DNA of 64,000 nucleotides from JAENWD01 sp963796915 (GCA_963796915.1 CAWCNI010000003.1:62001-126000); one strand, 5' to 3'. Positions 1 through 9,941 are shown, counted from the first letter of the stretch. Notes: generated by a model not told the origin, from the sequence alone. Made by a program: numbers and translations.

Positions 1-1
1 G

Positions 2-919
2 TCGTCCACCTACACCATCGGCGTCATTCCGAAGGGCACCACTCACGAGTTCTGGAAATCGATTCATGCCGGCGCGGTGAAGGCCGAACGCGAGCTCAAT
101 GCGAAGGGGATCAAGGTCGCGATTACCTGGAAAGGGCCCCTTCGCGAGGACGACCGCGAGCAGCAGGTGCAGGTCGTTGAAGGCTTCGTCAGCCAGAACA
201 TCTCGGGCATCGTCATCGCACCGCTCGACGAGGCGGCGCTGGTCCGCCCGGTCGAAGAAGCCCAGCGCGCGGGCATCCCGACGGTGGTCATCGACTCGGC
301 CCTCGACAGCGACAAGATCGTCTCGTTCGTGGCGACCGACAACACCAAGGGCGGAGAGCTGGCCGCCGATCGTCTGGGCGAGCTGCTCGGCGGCAAAGGC
401 AAGGTGCTGCTGCTGCGGTATCAGGAGGGCTCGGCCAGCACGACCGCGCGCGAGACCGGCTTTCTTGCGCGCCTGAAAGCCAAGTACCCCGGCGTTGAGG
501 TGATTTCCTCGGATCAGTACGCGGGGCCGACGCGCGACACCGCGAAGCGCGCGTCCGAGAATCTGCTGAACCGCTACGCCAACGACATCCAGGGCGTCTT
601 CTGCGTGAACGAGTCGTCCACGCACGGCATGCTCCTCGCGCTGCAGGACATCGGCAAGGCCGGCAAGATCGCCTTTGTCGGCTTCGACGCCAGCCAGACC
701 TTCATCGACGCGCTCGCCAACGGGCAGATGCAGGGCCTGGTCGTGCAGAACCCGCTGAACATGGGCTACCTGGGTGTGATGCGGATGATCGATCACCTGC
801 AGGGACGCCCGGTCGAGCGCCGCATCGACACCGGGGTGTGGATGATCACACGCGAAAATCTCACCGCACCCGAATCGGCGGATCTGCTGCATCCGCCGGT
901 CGACAAGTACCTGAACTAG
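2..919 (+). CDS. Sugar ABC transporter substrate-binding protein (5' truncated)
   Basis: The reading frame is open from the left edge, so the start and any signal peptide lie outside the window. The visible 305 residues form a periplasmic binding protein of the ribose/galactose (peripla_BP_4) type. The N-terminal part reads TIGVIPKGTTHEFWKSIHAG, the usual first strand and ligand-contact region of RbsB-like proteins, followed by a PLDEAALV segment and a hinge-region FVGFDAS segment near the C-terminal third. Such proteins deliver a monosaccharide to an ABC importer or to a sensor. No permease or ATPase gene follows; a two-component system begins 16 bases downstream, so it may supply a sensory ligand to that system. 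The ligand cannot be read from sequence. Confidence 0.85.
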   Translation, partial: SSTYTIGVIPKGTTHEFWKSIHAGAVKAERELNAKGIKVAITWKGPLREDDREQQVQVVEGFVSQNISGIVIAPLDEAALVRPVEEAQRAGIPTVVIDSALDSDKIVSFVATDNTKGGELAADRLGELLGGKGKVLLLRYQEGSASTTARETGFLARLKAKYPGVEVISSDQYAGPTRDTAKRASENLLNRYANDIQGVFCVNESSTHGMLLALQDIGKAGKIAFVGFDASQTFIDALANGQMQGLVVQNPLNMGYLGVMRMIDHLQGRPVERRIDTGVWMITRENLTAPESADLLHPPVDKYLN

Positions 920-935
920 GGACGCCGCCCGGCAT

Positions 936-2624
936 ATGCGCACCCGCGCCTCTTCGCAGGTTCGCATCGAATCGCTGATCGCGCGCGGGCGCCTCGCGCT
1001 CGCCGCGTTCGCCCTGTTCGCGGTCCGGGTCGAGGCGCCGGACCCGGTCAAGGGGCTCGCGTCCGTCCTGGCCGGCGGCTTCCTGGTCTATGCCCTCGCC
1101 GCGCTCGCGCTCGGGTCGTGGCGGCCTGCCGGCAACCAACAGGTTCCTATCGCGACCCATGCCGTGGACGTCGTCGCGTACACGGCGGTGTTGTGGCTGG
1201 TGGGTCCCGCGTCATTTTCGGCGCTGGCGTGGCTCCTCTTCGTACTCGTTGCCGCCACACTGCGCTGGGGCTGGCGCGGCGCACTGACGACCGGCGGCGT
1301 GGCCATTGCCATGCTGGTCGCGATCAACGCGCGGCCGGGCGAGGCGCGCGCCTCCGTCGCTGGCGGCCGGCTTGCGGTGCTGATCTCCCTGATGGCGGTG
1401 ACGACTGTCATGGTGGGGCTGCTCGGCGCGTACGAGGACTGGCGGGGCGCGCAGCTGGCACGACTTGCGGCGTGGACGGCGCCGGACCCCAATCGCCCGA
1501 CGGCCCTGCCTGGCGAGATGCTTGCGCAGACGTCGGAGATTCTCGGCTCGCCCCGCACGCTGCTGGTCTGGGAAGAAGCCGACGAGCCGTGGACCGAGGT
1601 GGCGCTGTGGGACGACGGACGTCTGCAGCAGACGCGCGAGCCGCCCGGCAGCCTCGGCGAGGTCGTGGCGGAGCCCCTGGCCGGCCGCAGCTTCTTCTGC
1701 CGCGACTGCACCAGCCTCAAGCCGATCACGTTCGTCCGCGGCCCGCGCGCGCTGGAGCAGTGGCCGGGCGCGCCAATCGATCCGCGCCTGCGCGACCGCT
1801 ATCAGATCCAGGCGCTGGCGGCGTGGCCGCTGCGGGGCGACGCGTTCCGCGGCTGGCTGTTCTGCCTGGATCGGCAGGCCCTGTCGCCGCAGGATCTCGC
1901 CGTCGGCGATGTCGTCGCAGACCTGGCGGCAGCCCGGCTGTCGCAGGCGTATCTGGTGCAGAAGCTGCGGGAGACCGTGGTCACTACTGAGCGCGTCCGT
2001 CTTGCCCGCGACCTGCACGACGGCGTGCTGCAGACGTTGACCGGTGCCGCGCTGCAGCTGCAGGCGGCGCGGCGCACCTTGTCGTCGGACTACCCGGCGG
2101 CTGAAGATCGGCTGTCCCAGGTGCAACGCATCATCGCGGCGGGCCAGAACGACCTCCGGTTCTTCATCAACCAGCTCGGACCGCAACGCGTCAACGACCG
2201 GCGCGGGCCCATCGACCTGCGGGGCCGCGTCCACGAACTGGCAGACCGCATCCGGCGCCAGTGGGGCGTGGCGGTGAACGTGGCGATTGCCCCCGACGCG
2301 ATCGAGGTGCCGGATCTGCTCGTCAACGACCTGTTCCTGCTGATCCACGAGGCGCTCGTCAACGCCGCCCGGCACGCGCGGGCCTCCTCGATTCGCCTCG
2401 CCATCCTCGAAGAGGCGCACCAGATCTCGGTCGCCGTGTCCGACGACGGGCAGGGGTTCCCGTTCAGTGGCAGCTTCACGCTGGCCGATCTGACCCGCGA
2501 TCAGATCGGACCGAAGACGCTGCGCGAGCGTGTGACCTCACTTGGGGGTACCATGCACCTGGATACCGGAGCGCAAGGCAGCCAGATTCGGCTGACGGTG
2601 CCGCTGGCCCGGGAGGTTGTGTGA
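936..2624 (+). CDS. NarL-family sensor histidine kinase
   Basis: Membrane sensor kinase of 562 residues. The N-terminal ~170 residues hold several hydrophobic segments, then a GAF-like cytoplasmic region (roughly 190-330). The dimerisation/phosphoacceptor box is of the HisKA_3 type (RLARDLHDGVLQTLTGAALQ, around residue 355), which identifies the NarL/DegS class. The ATPase domain has an N box (HEALVNAARHA) and a G box (VSDDGQGF). It should autophosphorylate on the His of DLHDG and pass phosphate to the response regulator whose GTG start overlaps its stop by four bases (GTGA), a sign of translational coupling. The signal is unknown; the sugar-binding protein just upstream is a possible partner. 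Confidence 0.9.
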   Translation: MRTRASSQVRIESLIARGRLALAAFALFAVRVEAPDPVKGLASVLAGGFLVYALAALALGSWRPAGNQQVPIATHAVDVVAYTAVLWLVGPASFSALAWLLFVLVAATLRWGWRGALTTGGVAIAMLVAINARPGEARASVAGGRLAVLISLMAVTTVMVGLLGAYEDWRGAQLARLAAWTAPDPNRPTALPGEMLAQTSEILGSPRTLLVWEEADEPWTEVALWDDGRLQQTREPPGSLGEVVAEPLAGRSFFCRDCTSLKPITFVRGPRALEQWPGAPIDPRLRDRYQIQALAAWPLRGDAFRGWLFCLDRQALSPQDLAVGDVVADLAAARLSQAYLVQKLRETVVTTERVRLARDLHDGVLQTLTGAALQLQAARRTLSSDYPAAEDRLSQVQRIIAAGQNDLRFFINQLGPQRVNDRRGPIDLRGRVHELADRIRRQWGVAVNVAIAPDAIEVPDLLVNDLFLLIHEALVNAARHARASSIRLAILEEAHQISVAVSDDGQGFPFSGSFTLADLTRDQIGPKTLRERVTSLGGTMHLDTGAQGSQIRLTVPLAREVV

Positions 2625-3262
2625 AGCGCATTCGCCTCGTGCTCGTCGACGATCACGCGATTGTGCTCGATGGCCTCGAGCAGCTGTTCCGGCTGGAGCC
2701 CGAGTTCGAAGTCGTGGCGCGCTGCACGACCGCAGAAACGGCGGTCAGGGCAGTGGAAGCGTACCAACCGGACGTGATCGTCATGGATCTGGCGATGCCC
2801 GACCTCGACGGCCTCTGGGTCCTGGGGCGGCTGGCAGAGCTCAACCTCCCGACCCGCGCCGTGCTGCTCACCGCACATGTGGATGAGGCCAAGCTGGTCG
2901 AGGCGATCCGGCTCGGCGTCTACGGCGTGGTGCTGAAGGAAATGGCGCCCAAGATGCTGATGGAGTGCGTCCGCAAGGTGGCGGCGGGCGAGAAGTGGTT
3001 CGAGCAGCAGGCTGTAGCGCGCGCCATGGACAGGATGAACAAGCGCGAAACGGAGCTGGATCGCCTGAAGCGCCTGCTGACTCCGAGAGAGCTCGAGCTG
3101 GTCGGACTGGCTGCCGAAGGGCTGCGCAACAAGGAAATCGCGGAGCGGCTTTCGATTACCGAAGGCACTGTGAAGATCCACCTCCACAACGTCTACGAGA
3201 AGCTCGGCGTCACCGGCCGGCCGCAGCTGATCCTGTACGCCACGCGTCAGGGGCTGATGTAG
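2621..3262 (+). CDS. NarL/LuxR-family response regulator
   Basis: A 213-residue two-domain regulator. The receiver domain starts with RLVLVDDHAIV (acidic pair D10/D11), has the phosphoacceptor D56 in VIVMDLAMPDLDG and the conserved Lys in VVLKEMAP. The C-terminal LuxR-type helix-turn-helix begins LTPRELELVGLAAEGLRNKE and continues through ITEGTVKIHLHNVYEKLG. The GTG start at 2621 is chosen because the receiver fold begins there and it overlaps the kinase stop. An open frame extends upstream of it, but that part only shadows the kinase gene. It acts as a DNA-binding transcription factor; targets are unknown. Confidence 0.92.
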   Translation: MKRIRLVLVDDHAIVLDGLEQLFRLEPEFEVVARCTTAETAVRAVEAYQPDVIVMDLAMPDLDGLWVLGRLAELNLPTRAVLLTAHVDEAKLVEAIRLGVYGVVLKEMAPKMLMECVRKVAAGEKWFEQQAVARAMDRMNKRETELDRLKRLLTPRELELVGLAAEGLRNKEIAERLSITEGTVKIHLHNVYEKLGVTGRPQLILYATRQGLM

Positions 3263-3335
3263 TGCTGGGGCGCCGCAGTGCTGCGGTGCGCCAGTGCGGT
3301 GCGGGGTGCTGGAGTGCTGCGGTGCTGCAGCGCGA
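3263..3335 (+). repeat. Degenerate GTGCTGC-rich simple repeat
   Basis: Right after the response regulator stop, the sequence runs through many imperfect copies of GTGCTGC and GTGCGG. It has no coding capacity in keeping with its neighbours. It looks like a short slippage-derived GC-rich repeat and marks the end of the two-component transcription unit. Confidence 0.5.
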
Positions 3336-3392
3336 TGCGGCGGCGCGCTTCCCAGGTCGTCAGTTCACACTATTTTTACGCAGCTATAACGC

Positions 3393-3420
3393 TTGATAGA
3401 TACCGGTAAAGTCATAGGCT
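3393..3420 (+). promoter_or_regulatory. Possible promoter of the 3.43 kb RNA candidate
   Basis: TTGATA (3393-3398) and TAGGCT (3415-3420) are separated by 16 bases in a locally AT-rich stretch. Transcription would start near 3427, just where the structured RNA begins. Another reading uses TTCACA (3364-3369) with TATAAC (3385-3390), but the 15-base spacing is poorer. Sequence-only prediction. Confidence 0.35.
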
Positions 3421-3426
3421 TCTAGA

Positions 3427-3556
3427 CTGAATTCGGCCAAGGGACGGCACCGCCCGCAACGGCGGTGTGACCCCCTCCAAGTTCAGTTCCCTGGGCCATC
3501 CCTTGAAGGCCGTCCTGGCCGGGCGTCGCTCGCCGCCCGGCCAGGGCTGTTTTTGG
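3427..3556 (+). ncRNA. Candidate structured small RNA
   Basis: No protein frame fits this stretch between two convergent genes. It contains a perfect 8-bp hairpin (arms 3447-3454 and 3461-3468, loop CGCAAC). A wider helix can form between GGCC/AGGGA (3435-3444) and TCCCT/GGCC (3488-3497). Two further pairings compete with it: ACTGAA (3426-3431) with TTCAGT (3482-3487), which would be a pseudoknot or an alternative, and AAGGGA (3439-3444) with TCCCTT (3499-3504). A strong intrinsic terminator closes the unit. The mutually exclusive helices resemble a riboswitch or regulatory sRNA, but there is no same-strand gene directly downstream, so a free-standing sRNA fits better. I could not match it to a known RNA family. 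Confidence 0.45.
3514..3554 (+). terminator. Intrinsic terminator
   Basis: A perfect 12-bp GC-rich stem pairs 3514-3525 with 3534-3545 around an 8-base loop (TCGCTCGC). It is followed by GCTG and five T residues (3550-3554). The T-run lies only on the plus-strand side, so it ends plus-strand transcription, either of the response regulator unit or of the RNA candidate. Confidence 0.75.
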
Positions 3557-3577
3557 CCCCAAGCAATTCCGCCCCCT

Positions 3578-4387
3578 TCAGCCCCCGATAGCCGTGCGGT
3601 AACGCGCAAACGATCGCTGGACCACCTCCGTCGCGCCAGCGGGAATCACGTGGCCGGGCCATGCCCCATAAATCCTGTCGTATCGCCAAGGTGCCAGCGC
3701 CGCCTCCACACGATCGAGTGTCGCAGAGCCCACTGGAATCAGGTTCGGGTAGCTCCGCATCACGCTCACCGACGAGCGGTCCCACCCCACCTTCACGGTG
3801 TCGCCGGTGAGCAACACGCCCCGGCGCTCCGCGCCGTCGGCCCAGTGCAGCACGCTGCTGCCCTCGAAATGTCCGCCGCACCGGACGATGGTCAGGCCCG
3901 CGGCCAGGGGATGGCTGTCGCCGCCCCAGAACGTGATGCGCGGGTCGGGCCGGCGGACAAACGCGGCGTCGGACTCGTGCAGGAAGATCGGCACATCGCC
4001 GAATGCGGCGCTCCAGTCCACCATCGACCCGTAGAAGTGCGGATGCGAGATGGCAATCGCGGCGACCCCGCCGAGATCGGAGAGCCGATCGGCGGTGTCC
4101 TGGTCGATGAGCGAGAGGCAGTCCCAGAGCACGTTGCCGCCGGCATGCTGGATCAGGAGCGCGCGGGGCGCGATAGCGAAAGCCGGGCGCGTATCGAGGC
4201 TCCACAGGCCCGGCTCCTCCGGCTCGAGATGATTCTCGTGAGTTTCCGACAGCGCCTCGAGGGTCGTCCACTGCTGGCCGGCCATGCCCACGTACTGCCG
4301 CTCGTCGCTGCAGATGCCGCAGGCGGGGGGCGGCGCCTCAGACTCGACGTGCTGACTGCCGCACGTCACGCAGATGAAGTTGGCCAT
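3578..4387 (-). CDS. MBL-fold metallo-hydrolase with N-terminal zinc ribbon
   Basis: 269 residues. The N-terminus carries a small zinc-ribbon signature, C6-x2-C9 and C23-x2-C26, typical of a rubredoxin-like or zinc-binding add-on. The rest is a metallo-beta-lactamase fold: an H-x-H pair in ISHPHFYGSMVDW, a later His in GGHFEG, the metal-bridging Asp in LLTGDTV and a final His in AWPGHVI. The first motif lacks the usual DH that completes HxHxDH. Family members are hydrolases of thioesters, lactones or similar compounds; the substrate cannot be inferred. It is transcribed towards the RNA candidate and away from the oxidoreductase 33 bases upstream, with which it may form an operon. Confidence 0.8.
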   Translation of the reverse strand: MANFICVTCGSQHVESEAPPPACGICSDERQYVGMAGQQWTTLEALSETHENHLEPEEPGLWSLDTRPAFAIAPRALLIQHAGGNVLWDCLSLIDQDTADRLSDLGGVAAIAISHPHFYGSMVDWSAAFGDVPIFLHESDAAFVRRPDPRITFWGGDSHPLAAGLTIVRCGGHFEGSSVLHWADGAERRGVLLTGDTVKVGWDRSSVSVMRSYPNLIPVGSATLDRVEAALAPWRYDRIYGAWPGHVIPAGATEVVQRSFARYRTAIGG

Positions 4388-4420
4388 GGGGTCTCGTGTG
4401 GATGCGCGTGACGGCGGGCG

Positions 4421-5440
4421 TCATACCGTCACCCAGGTGGCAGTGCGTGACGCCTCGTAGATCGCACAGACCAGCGCCACGCTCTTCCGGCCTTCGCGAG
4501 CGCTGCACGCCGGCTCGCGACCGGTGCGGACCGCCTCGATGAAATCCTCGAGGATGCGCTGGTGTCCCCGGACGTCGGACACGACCGGCGATGACGCGCT
4601 GGCGTTGCCGTCCTGCGCCGCGGCGCCGGCAAGGTCATCCGCCGGCTGGCGCAGGTCCACCTGGATGAGCCGATCGTGCTCGAGGACCATGGTGCCTTCG
4701 CTGCCGGTGAACTCGACCCGTCGCTTGTAGCCCGGGAAGGCGGCGGTGGTGGCTTCAAGTGTCGCCACGGCACCGCTCTCGAACTCCAGGACGGCAAGCG
4801 CGGTGTCCTCCACTTCGATCCGGTGCAGCAGCGTCGCCGTCGTCCCGGCGACCCGGCGTACCGGGCCGAGCACCCATTGCAGCAGATCCACGGTGTGGAT
4901 GCCCTGATTCATCAGCGCGCCGCCGCCGTCGAGCGCCCAGGTGCCGCGCCATCGCGATTGCGCGTAGTACTCGGGCGGCCGGTACCACTTCACGCGGGCA
5001 GAGGCGACCATCGGCCGGCCCAGTCGGCCCGCCCGGACGGCGTCACGCAGCGCGACGATGTCTGGCTGGGTTCGATCCTGGAAGAAGACGCCGATCCGGA
5101 CGCCGGCGCGTTCCCCGGCGGCAATCAGCGCGTCGGCGCGCTCGGGCGTCACGTCGAGCGGCTTCTCGACCACGACGTGAATGCCGCGGCGTGCGGCCTC
5201 GATGCCCTGTTCCGCGTGCAAGCCCGATGGACTGCCGATGGCCACCGCGTCCATCGGCGTCGAGAAAAACGCTTCGAGATCCGCCGACGCCGGCGCGCCG
5301 TAGGCGGCCGCCAGGCGCAGGGCGCGCTCCCGGTTCCCGCCGAACACCGCCGCGATTTCGACATCGGCCAGCGACGTCGCCGCGCGCGCGTGCGTTTCGC
5401 TGATGTTGCCGGCGCCGAGGATTCCGATTCGAAACGGCAC
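4421..5440 (-). CDS. Gfo/Idh/MocA-family oxidoreductase
   Basis: 339 residues. The N-terminal Rossmann fold has RIGILGAGNISETHARA, a GxGxxx dinucleotide-binding loop. It is followed by the family EKPLDVT motif near residue 95, whose Lys acts in catalysis, and a C-terminal alpha/beta substrate domain. These enzymes use NAD(P) to oxidise or reduce sugars, inositols or related polyols. The setting beside sugar-acid genes fits a sugar substrate, but its identity is not readable. Confidence 0.88.
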   Translation of the reverse strand: MPFRIGILGAGNISETHARAATSLADVEIAAVFGGNRERALRLAAAYGAPASADLEAFFSTPMDAVAIGSPSGLHAEQGIEAARRGIHVVVEKPLDVTPERADALIAAGERAGVRIGVFFQDRTQPDIVALRDAVRAGRLGRPMVASARVKWYRPPEYYAQSRWRGTWALDGGGALMNQGIHTVDLLQWVLGPVRRVAGTTATLLHRIEVEDTALAVLEFESGAVATLEATTAAFPGYKRRVEFTGSEGTMVLEHDRLIQVDLRQPADDLAGAAAQDGNASASSPVVSDVRGHQRILEDFIEAVRTGREPACSAREGRKSVALVCAIYEASRTATWVTV

Positions 5441-5533
5441 GCCGCAATTCTAATTGACGATTGCGGACTGACCATTGAAGATTGACGCCCGAGTCCAGAC
5501 CGCAGTCCAGACCCCATCTTCCAGGAGACGCTC

Positions 5534-5851
5534 ATGCGCATCACCCGCGTCGGTCCCTTGTCGATCGCCAAGGTCGCGTTCGTCCTCTACGGCCTCATCG
5601 GTCTGATCATCGGTTGCTTCGTGGCCCTGGCCAGCATCCTGGGGGCGTCACTCGGAGCGGCGCTGGGCGGCGAGAATGGCGGATCGTCGATGATGGGCGC
5701 GTTGTTCGGCGTCGGGGCGATAGTGCTGTTCCCGCTGCTCTACGGCGTGTTCGGCGCGCTGGGTGCGGTGATTTCGGCCGCCATCTACAACATGGTGGCG
5801 GGCATGGTCGGTGGCGTGGAAGTCACCCTCGAGCCGGCGCCGACACGCTGA
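5534..5851 (+). CDS. Small integral membrane protein (DUF3566-like)
   Basis: 105 residues with two long hydrophobic segments (roughly 12-42 and 52-88) separated by a glycine-rich loop containing GGENGG. The opening MRITRVGPLSIAKVAF and the overall layout recall the DUF3566 transmembrane family, but I am not certain of that match. A GGAGACG-like ribosome site precedes the ATG. It overlaps the following cupin gene by one base (TGATG), so the two are probably co-translated. Function unknown. Confidence 0.7.
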   Translation: MRITRVGPLSIAKVAFVLYGLIGLIIGCFVALASILGASLGAALGGENGGSSMMGALFGVGAIVLFPLLYGVFGALGAVISAAIYNMVAGMVGGVEVTLEPAPTR

Positions 5852-6213
5852 TGCCGCGTCTCATCGCCGCGCCCGCCATCGTCACCGCCGCCGGCAACAA
5901 GCCGAAACGGATCGAGGAGTACGCCGGCCGTGTGAACTCCGGGCACGCCGGCGTGAGCGTGGCCAAGATGACGTCGCCCGAGGGCTGGCTCGAACCGGGC
6001 CAGCGGCCCGAGTTCGAAGAGATCACAGTCGTCCTGAAAGGCCGGCTGCGAGTGGAGCACGAGGGCGGCGCAATCGACGTCGTCGCCGGGCAGGCCGTCG
6101 TCACCGCGCCCGGCGAGTGGGTGCGTTACTCCACACCGGATGCAGGCGGCGCGGAGTACGTCGCGGTGTGCCTGCCGGCATTTTCACCGGCGACGGTGCA
6201 TCGCGACTCTTGA
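5851..6213 (+). CDS. Cupin-domain protein
   Basis: 120 residues forming a single small cupin barrel: EEITVVLKGRLRVEHEG is the first cupin motif and GQAVVTAPGEWVRY the second. Only part of the metal-binding His/Glu set is present, so metal binding is uncertain. The ATG at 5851 is preferred over upstream in-frame codons because the fold starts there and it overlaps the stop of the membrane protein gene. Small cupins of this type often act on or sense sugars or polar metabolites. Confidence 0.75.
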   Translation: MPRLIAAPAIVTAAGNKPKRIEEYAGRVNSGHAGVSVAKMTSPEGWLEPGQRPEFEEITVVLKGRLRVEHEGGAIDVVAGQAVVTAPGEWVRYSTPDAGGAEYVAVCLPAFSPATVHRDS

Positions 6214-6231
6214 ATCGCGATTGACGAGTCG

Positions 6232-7284
6232 TCAGTTCGACGAGGTCCACGTCTTCCAGGCGGCCTCGACGGCCCGCGCATCGAGGGACTGGTCGGCAAC
6301 GATCACGCGATAGTGGAACGCGGTGCTCGATCCGGCCGTCAGCCCGTAGTTGAAGACTTCCTTGCCTCCGCTCAGGTCCTTCTGGCCGAGCGGATTGGCG
6401 GCAAACAGACCGTAGCCGCGCGCGTGCCAGTAGGTCGGGTAGCCGGGATTGGACGGCGCGTCGAGGATCGCGATCGACACCGGGCTGTCTCCGACCTTGC
6501 CAGACAGCATGCACCAGCGTCCCCGTGTTCCCCAGACCGCATCCCCGGTTTTGCCCTCGCTCGTCAGGTAGTCGCCGGTGACGCCGGCGTTGTCGAGCGT
6601 CGGCACCGAGGTGGCCTTGCCCGACGCGTCGGTGAACACCTCCGGCGTCTTGGACGGGATTTCCAGTGCGCGAGTCACTCGAAGGCCGAAGACGCCCTCC
6701 TTGTTATCCGCCAGCGAGATCGCCTTTTTGCCGGCGGTCAGGGTGGTGGTGCGATCGATCACGCGCGTCGTCTCCGTTCCACTGAAGACATAGCGCGTGT
6801 GCTCCTTCAGCAGCACCGTGCCGTCGGGAATGACCCAGTCCGCGTCGATGTCGAGCGTGCCCTGGTCCGCCCCGCTCGTCGACGCCGTGATCGCCCGCTG
6901 ATAGATGGTCCCCATCTTGGGGCGCCGTTCTTCAGGAATCGCGTCGGAGTTGTTCCAGAAGTCGTAGCCGTCGACGTTCCCGTAGTTGAACCACAGCCCG
7001 ACGTGGTGCGGGTGATCCACACGCTCACCGGGCCGCGGGTCGAGCGGATAGCCTCTGGTGACGACGATGCCTTTTGCCGTGCGGATGGGATAGAGGACTG
7101 GCTTCTTCAGCGTCGTCGGCCAGATGTACGACGTGAACGGCTGGCCGCCGACAGTGACGTCCACCCGCCGCTCGCTCTCCTGCGGCGTCACCTTCACTGC
7201 CATCGCACCGGTAGTCGCAAGCGTCCCCACCCGCGCAGCCACGAGCCCAATCCCGATTGCACCCAACAGCACCAGTCGCGTCAT
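6232..7284 (-). CDS. DUF6807 (PmoA-like) secreted protein
   Basis: 350 residues with an N-terminal hydrophobic stretch (about 1-28), probably a signal peptide or lipid-free export signal. The DUF6807/PmoA-like fold is recognised by DHPHHVGLWFNYGNVDGYDFW and TYWHARGYGLFAANPLG. The family is common in Acidobacteriota and Planctomycetota next to sugar-utilisation genes; its name derives from an old mis-annotation as methane oxygenase and its reaction is unsettled. It is the last gene of the sugar-acid operon, 63 bases after manD, with a 7-bp tandem repeat in the gap. Confidence 0.8.
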   Translation of the reverse strand: MTRLVLLGAIGIGLVAARVGTLATTGAMAVKVTPQESERRVDVTVGGQPFTSYIWPTTLKKPVLYPIRTAKGIVVTRGYPLDPRPGERVDHPHHVGLWFNYGNVDGYDFWNNSDAIPEERRPKMGTIYQRAITASTSGADQGTLDIDADWVIPDGTVLLKEHTRYVFSGTETTRVIDRTTTLTAGKKAISLADNKEGVFGLRVTRALEIPSKTPEVFTDASGKATSVPTLDNAGVTGDYLTSEGKTGDAVWGTRGRWCMLSGKVGDSPVSIAILDAPSNPGYPTYWHARGYGLFAANPLGQKDLSGGKEVFNYGLTAGSSTAFHYRVIVADQSLDARAVEAAWKTWTSSN

Positions 7285-7303
7285 GGCATCCTCACTCGGC
7301 TCT

Positions 7304-7338
7304 CTTCATTCTTCATTCTTCATTCTTCATTCTGCATT
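7304..7338 (+). repeat. 7-bp tandem repeat (CTTCATT)n
   Basis: Four perfect copies of CTTCATT followed by a fifth degenerate copy (CTGCATT) fill the gap between manD and the DUF6807 gene. On the coding strand of the operon this reads as repeated AATGAAG. A unit length not divisible by three outside coding sequence could change spacing within the operon mRNA. Confidence 0.85.
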
Positions 7339-7347
7339 CCCAAGGTG

Positions 7348-8556
7348 TTACCAGGAATGCATCGTCCCATCCAGCCTGCGGTTGATGGGCAGATAAGCGC
7401 GCTCGTAGGGATAGGTTGCCGCCAGCGTCTCGTCGATGTCCACGCCGAGACCGGGCCCGTCGCCCGGGTACATCAGGCCGTCCTCGAACCGGTACGTGTG
7501 CGGGAACACTGCATCGGTTTCGTCGGAGTGCCGCATGTACTCCTGGATGCCGAAATTGTGCACGCTGATGTCGAAATGCAGTGCTGCCGCCATGCAGACT
7601 GGACTGAGGTCCGTGGCGCCGTGACACCCGGTCCGTACGTGGTACAGCTCCGCCAGCGCGGCGATCTTGCGCAGGTGCGACAGGCCGCCGGAGTGGACCA
7701 CCGCCGTGCGGATGTAGTCGATCAACTGCTCCTGGATCAGCGTCTGGCAATCGAAGATCGTGTTGAACACCTCGCCAACGGCCAGTGGCGTCACTGTGTG
7801 CTGCCGAATCAGCCGGAAGCTGTCCTGCAATTCCGCCGGCGTGGCGTCCTCGAGCCAGAAGAGGTGGTACGGCTCGAGTGACTTTCCGAGACGAGCGGCC
7901 TCGATGGGCGTGCACCGATGGTGCACGTCGTGGAGCAGGTGCACGTCGTCGCCGAACTCCTTGCGAAGCCGCGCGAACAGCGTGGGCGTGAACTGGAGGT
8001 ACTTCTCGGTGCTCCACAGTGATTCCGACGGCAGTCCCTTCTCGGCCGGCTCGTAGTACAAGTCGCCCTTGCCGACGCCATAGGTGCTGGCCAGTCCGGG
8101 GATTCCGCTCTGTGCCCGGATGGCTTTGTAACCCATCGCCGCGTAGTGCGCGACTGCCTCGACCGTGGACTCGAGGTCCTTGCCGTTTGCGTGGCCGTAG
8201 ACCATCACGTGATCGCGGGATCGCCCCCCGAGCAACTCGTACACGGGCGCATTCAGGGCCTTGCCCTTGATGTCCCACAGCGCCATGTCCACCGCGCCGA
8301 TGGACGCCATGGTCACCGGGCCGCGCCGCCAGTACGCGCCTTTGTAGAGGTACTGCCAGATGTCCTCTATTCGTCGCGCGTCGCGGCCGATGAGACACGG
8401 GATGACGTGATCGGTGAGGTAGCTGGCGACCGCGAGCTCGCGTCCGTTCAGCGTTGCATCACCGAGGCCGTGGATGCCGTCCTCGGTGGTGATCTTCAAC
8501 GTGACGAAATTGCGTCCCGGGCACGTGACGATGACTCGGGCGTCTGTGATCTTCAT
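7348..8556 (-). CDS. manD: D-mannonate/D-altronate dehydratase of the enolase superfamily
   Basis: 402 residues, the normal length of the ManD (RspA-type) group. It removes water from D-mannonate (or D-altronate) to give 2-keto-3-deoxy-D-gluconate, a cytosolic step of hexuronate breakdown. The enolase-superfamily metal ligands are visible in order: Asp in LLHDVHHR, Glu in FWLEDATP and Glu in AVGEVFN, with the catalytic His in GCHGATDLSPV. The N-terminal capping domain begins MKITDARVIVTCPGRNFV, characteristic of this group. It sits 16 bases after the MFS transporter gene in an operon with an SDR and a GntR regulator, which supports the sugar-acid role. Confidence 0.92.
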   Translation of the reverse strand: MKITDARVIVTCPGRNFVTLKITTEDGIHGLGDATLNGRELAVASYLTDHVIPCLIGRDARRIEDIWQYLYKGAYWRRGPVTMASIGAVDMALWDIKGKALNAPVYELLGGRSRDHVMVYGHANGKDLESTVEAVAHYAAMGYKAIRAQSGIPGLASTYGVGKGDLYYEPAEKGLPSESLWSTEKYLQFTPTLFARLRKEFGDDVHLLHDVHHRCTPIEAARLGKSLEPYHLFWLEDATPAELQDSFRLIRQHTVTPLAVGEVFNTIFDCQTLIQEQLIDYIRTAVVHSGGLSHLRKIAALAELYHVRTGCHGATDLSPVCMAAALHFDISVHNFGIQEYMRHSDETDAVFPHTYRFEDGLMYPGDGPGLGVDIDETLAATYPYERAYLPINRRLDGTMHSW

Positions 8557-8572
8557 GGGTGAGAACGGGTTG

Positions 8573-9937
<1,365 letters not shown>

Positions 9938-9941
9938 CGCG

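Noticed and set aside
2261..2620. A longer response regulator starting at 2261
   Set aside because: The added N-terminus only shadows the kinase gene; the receiver fold begins at the GTG at 2621.
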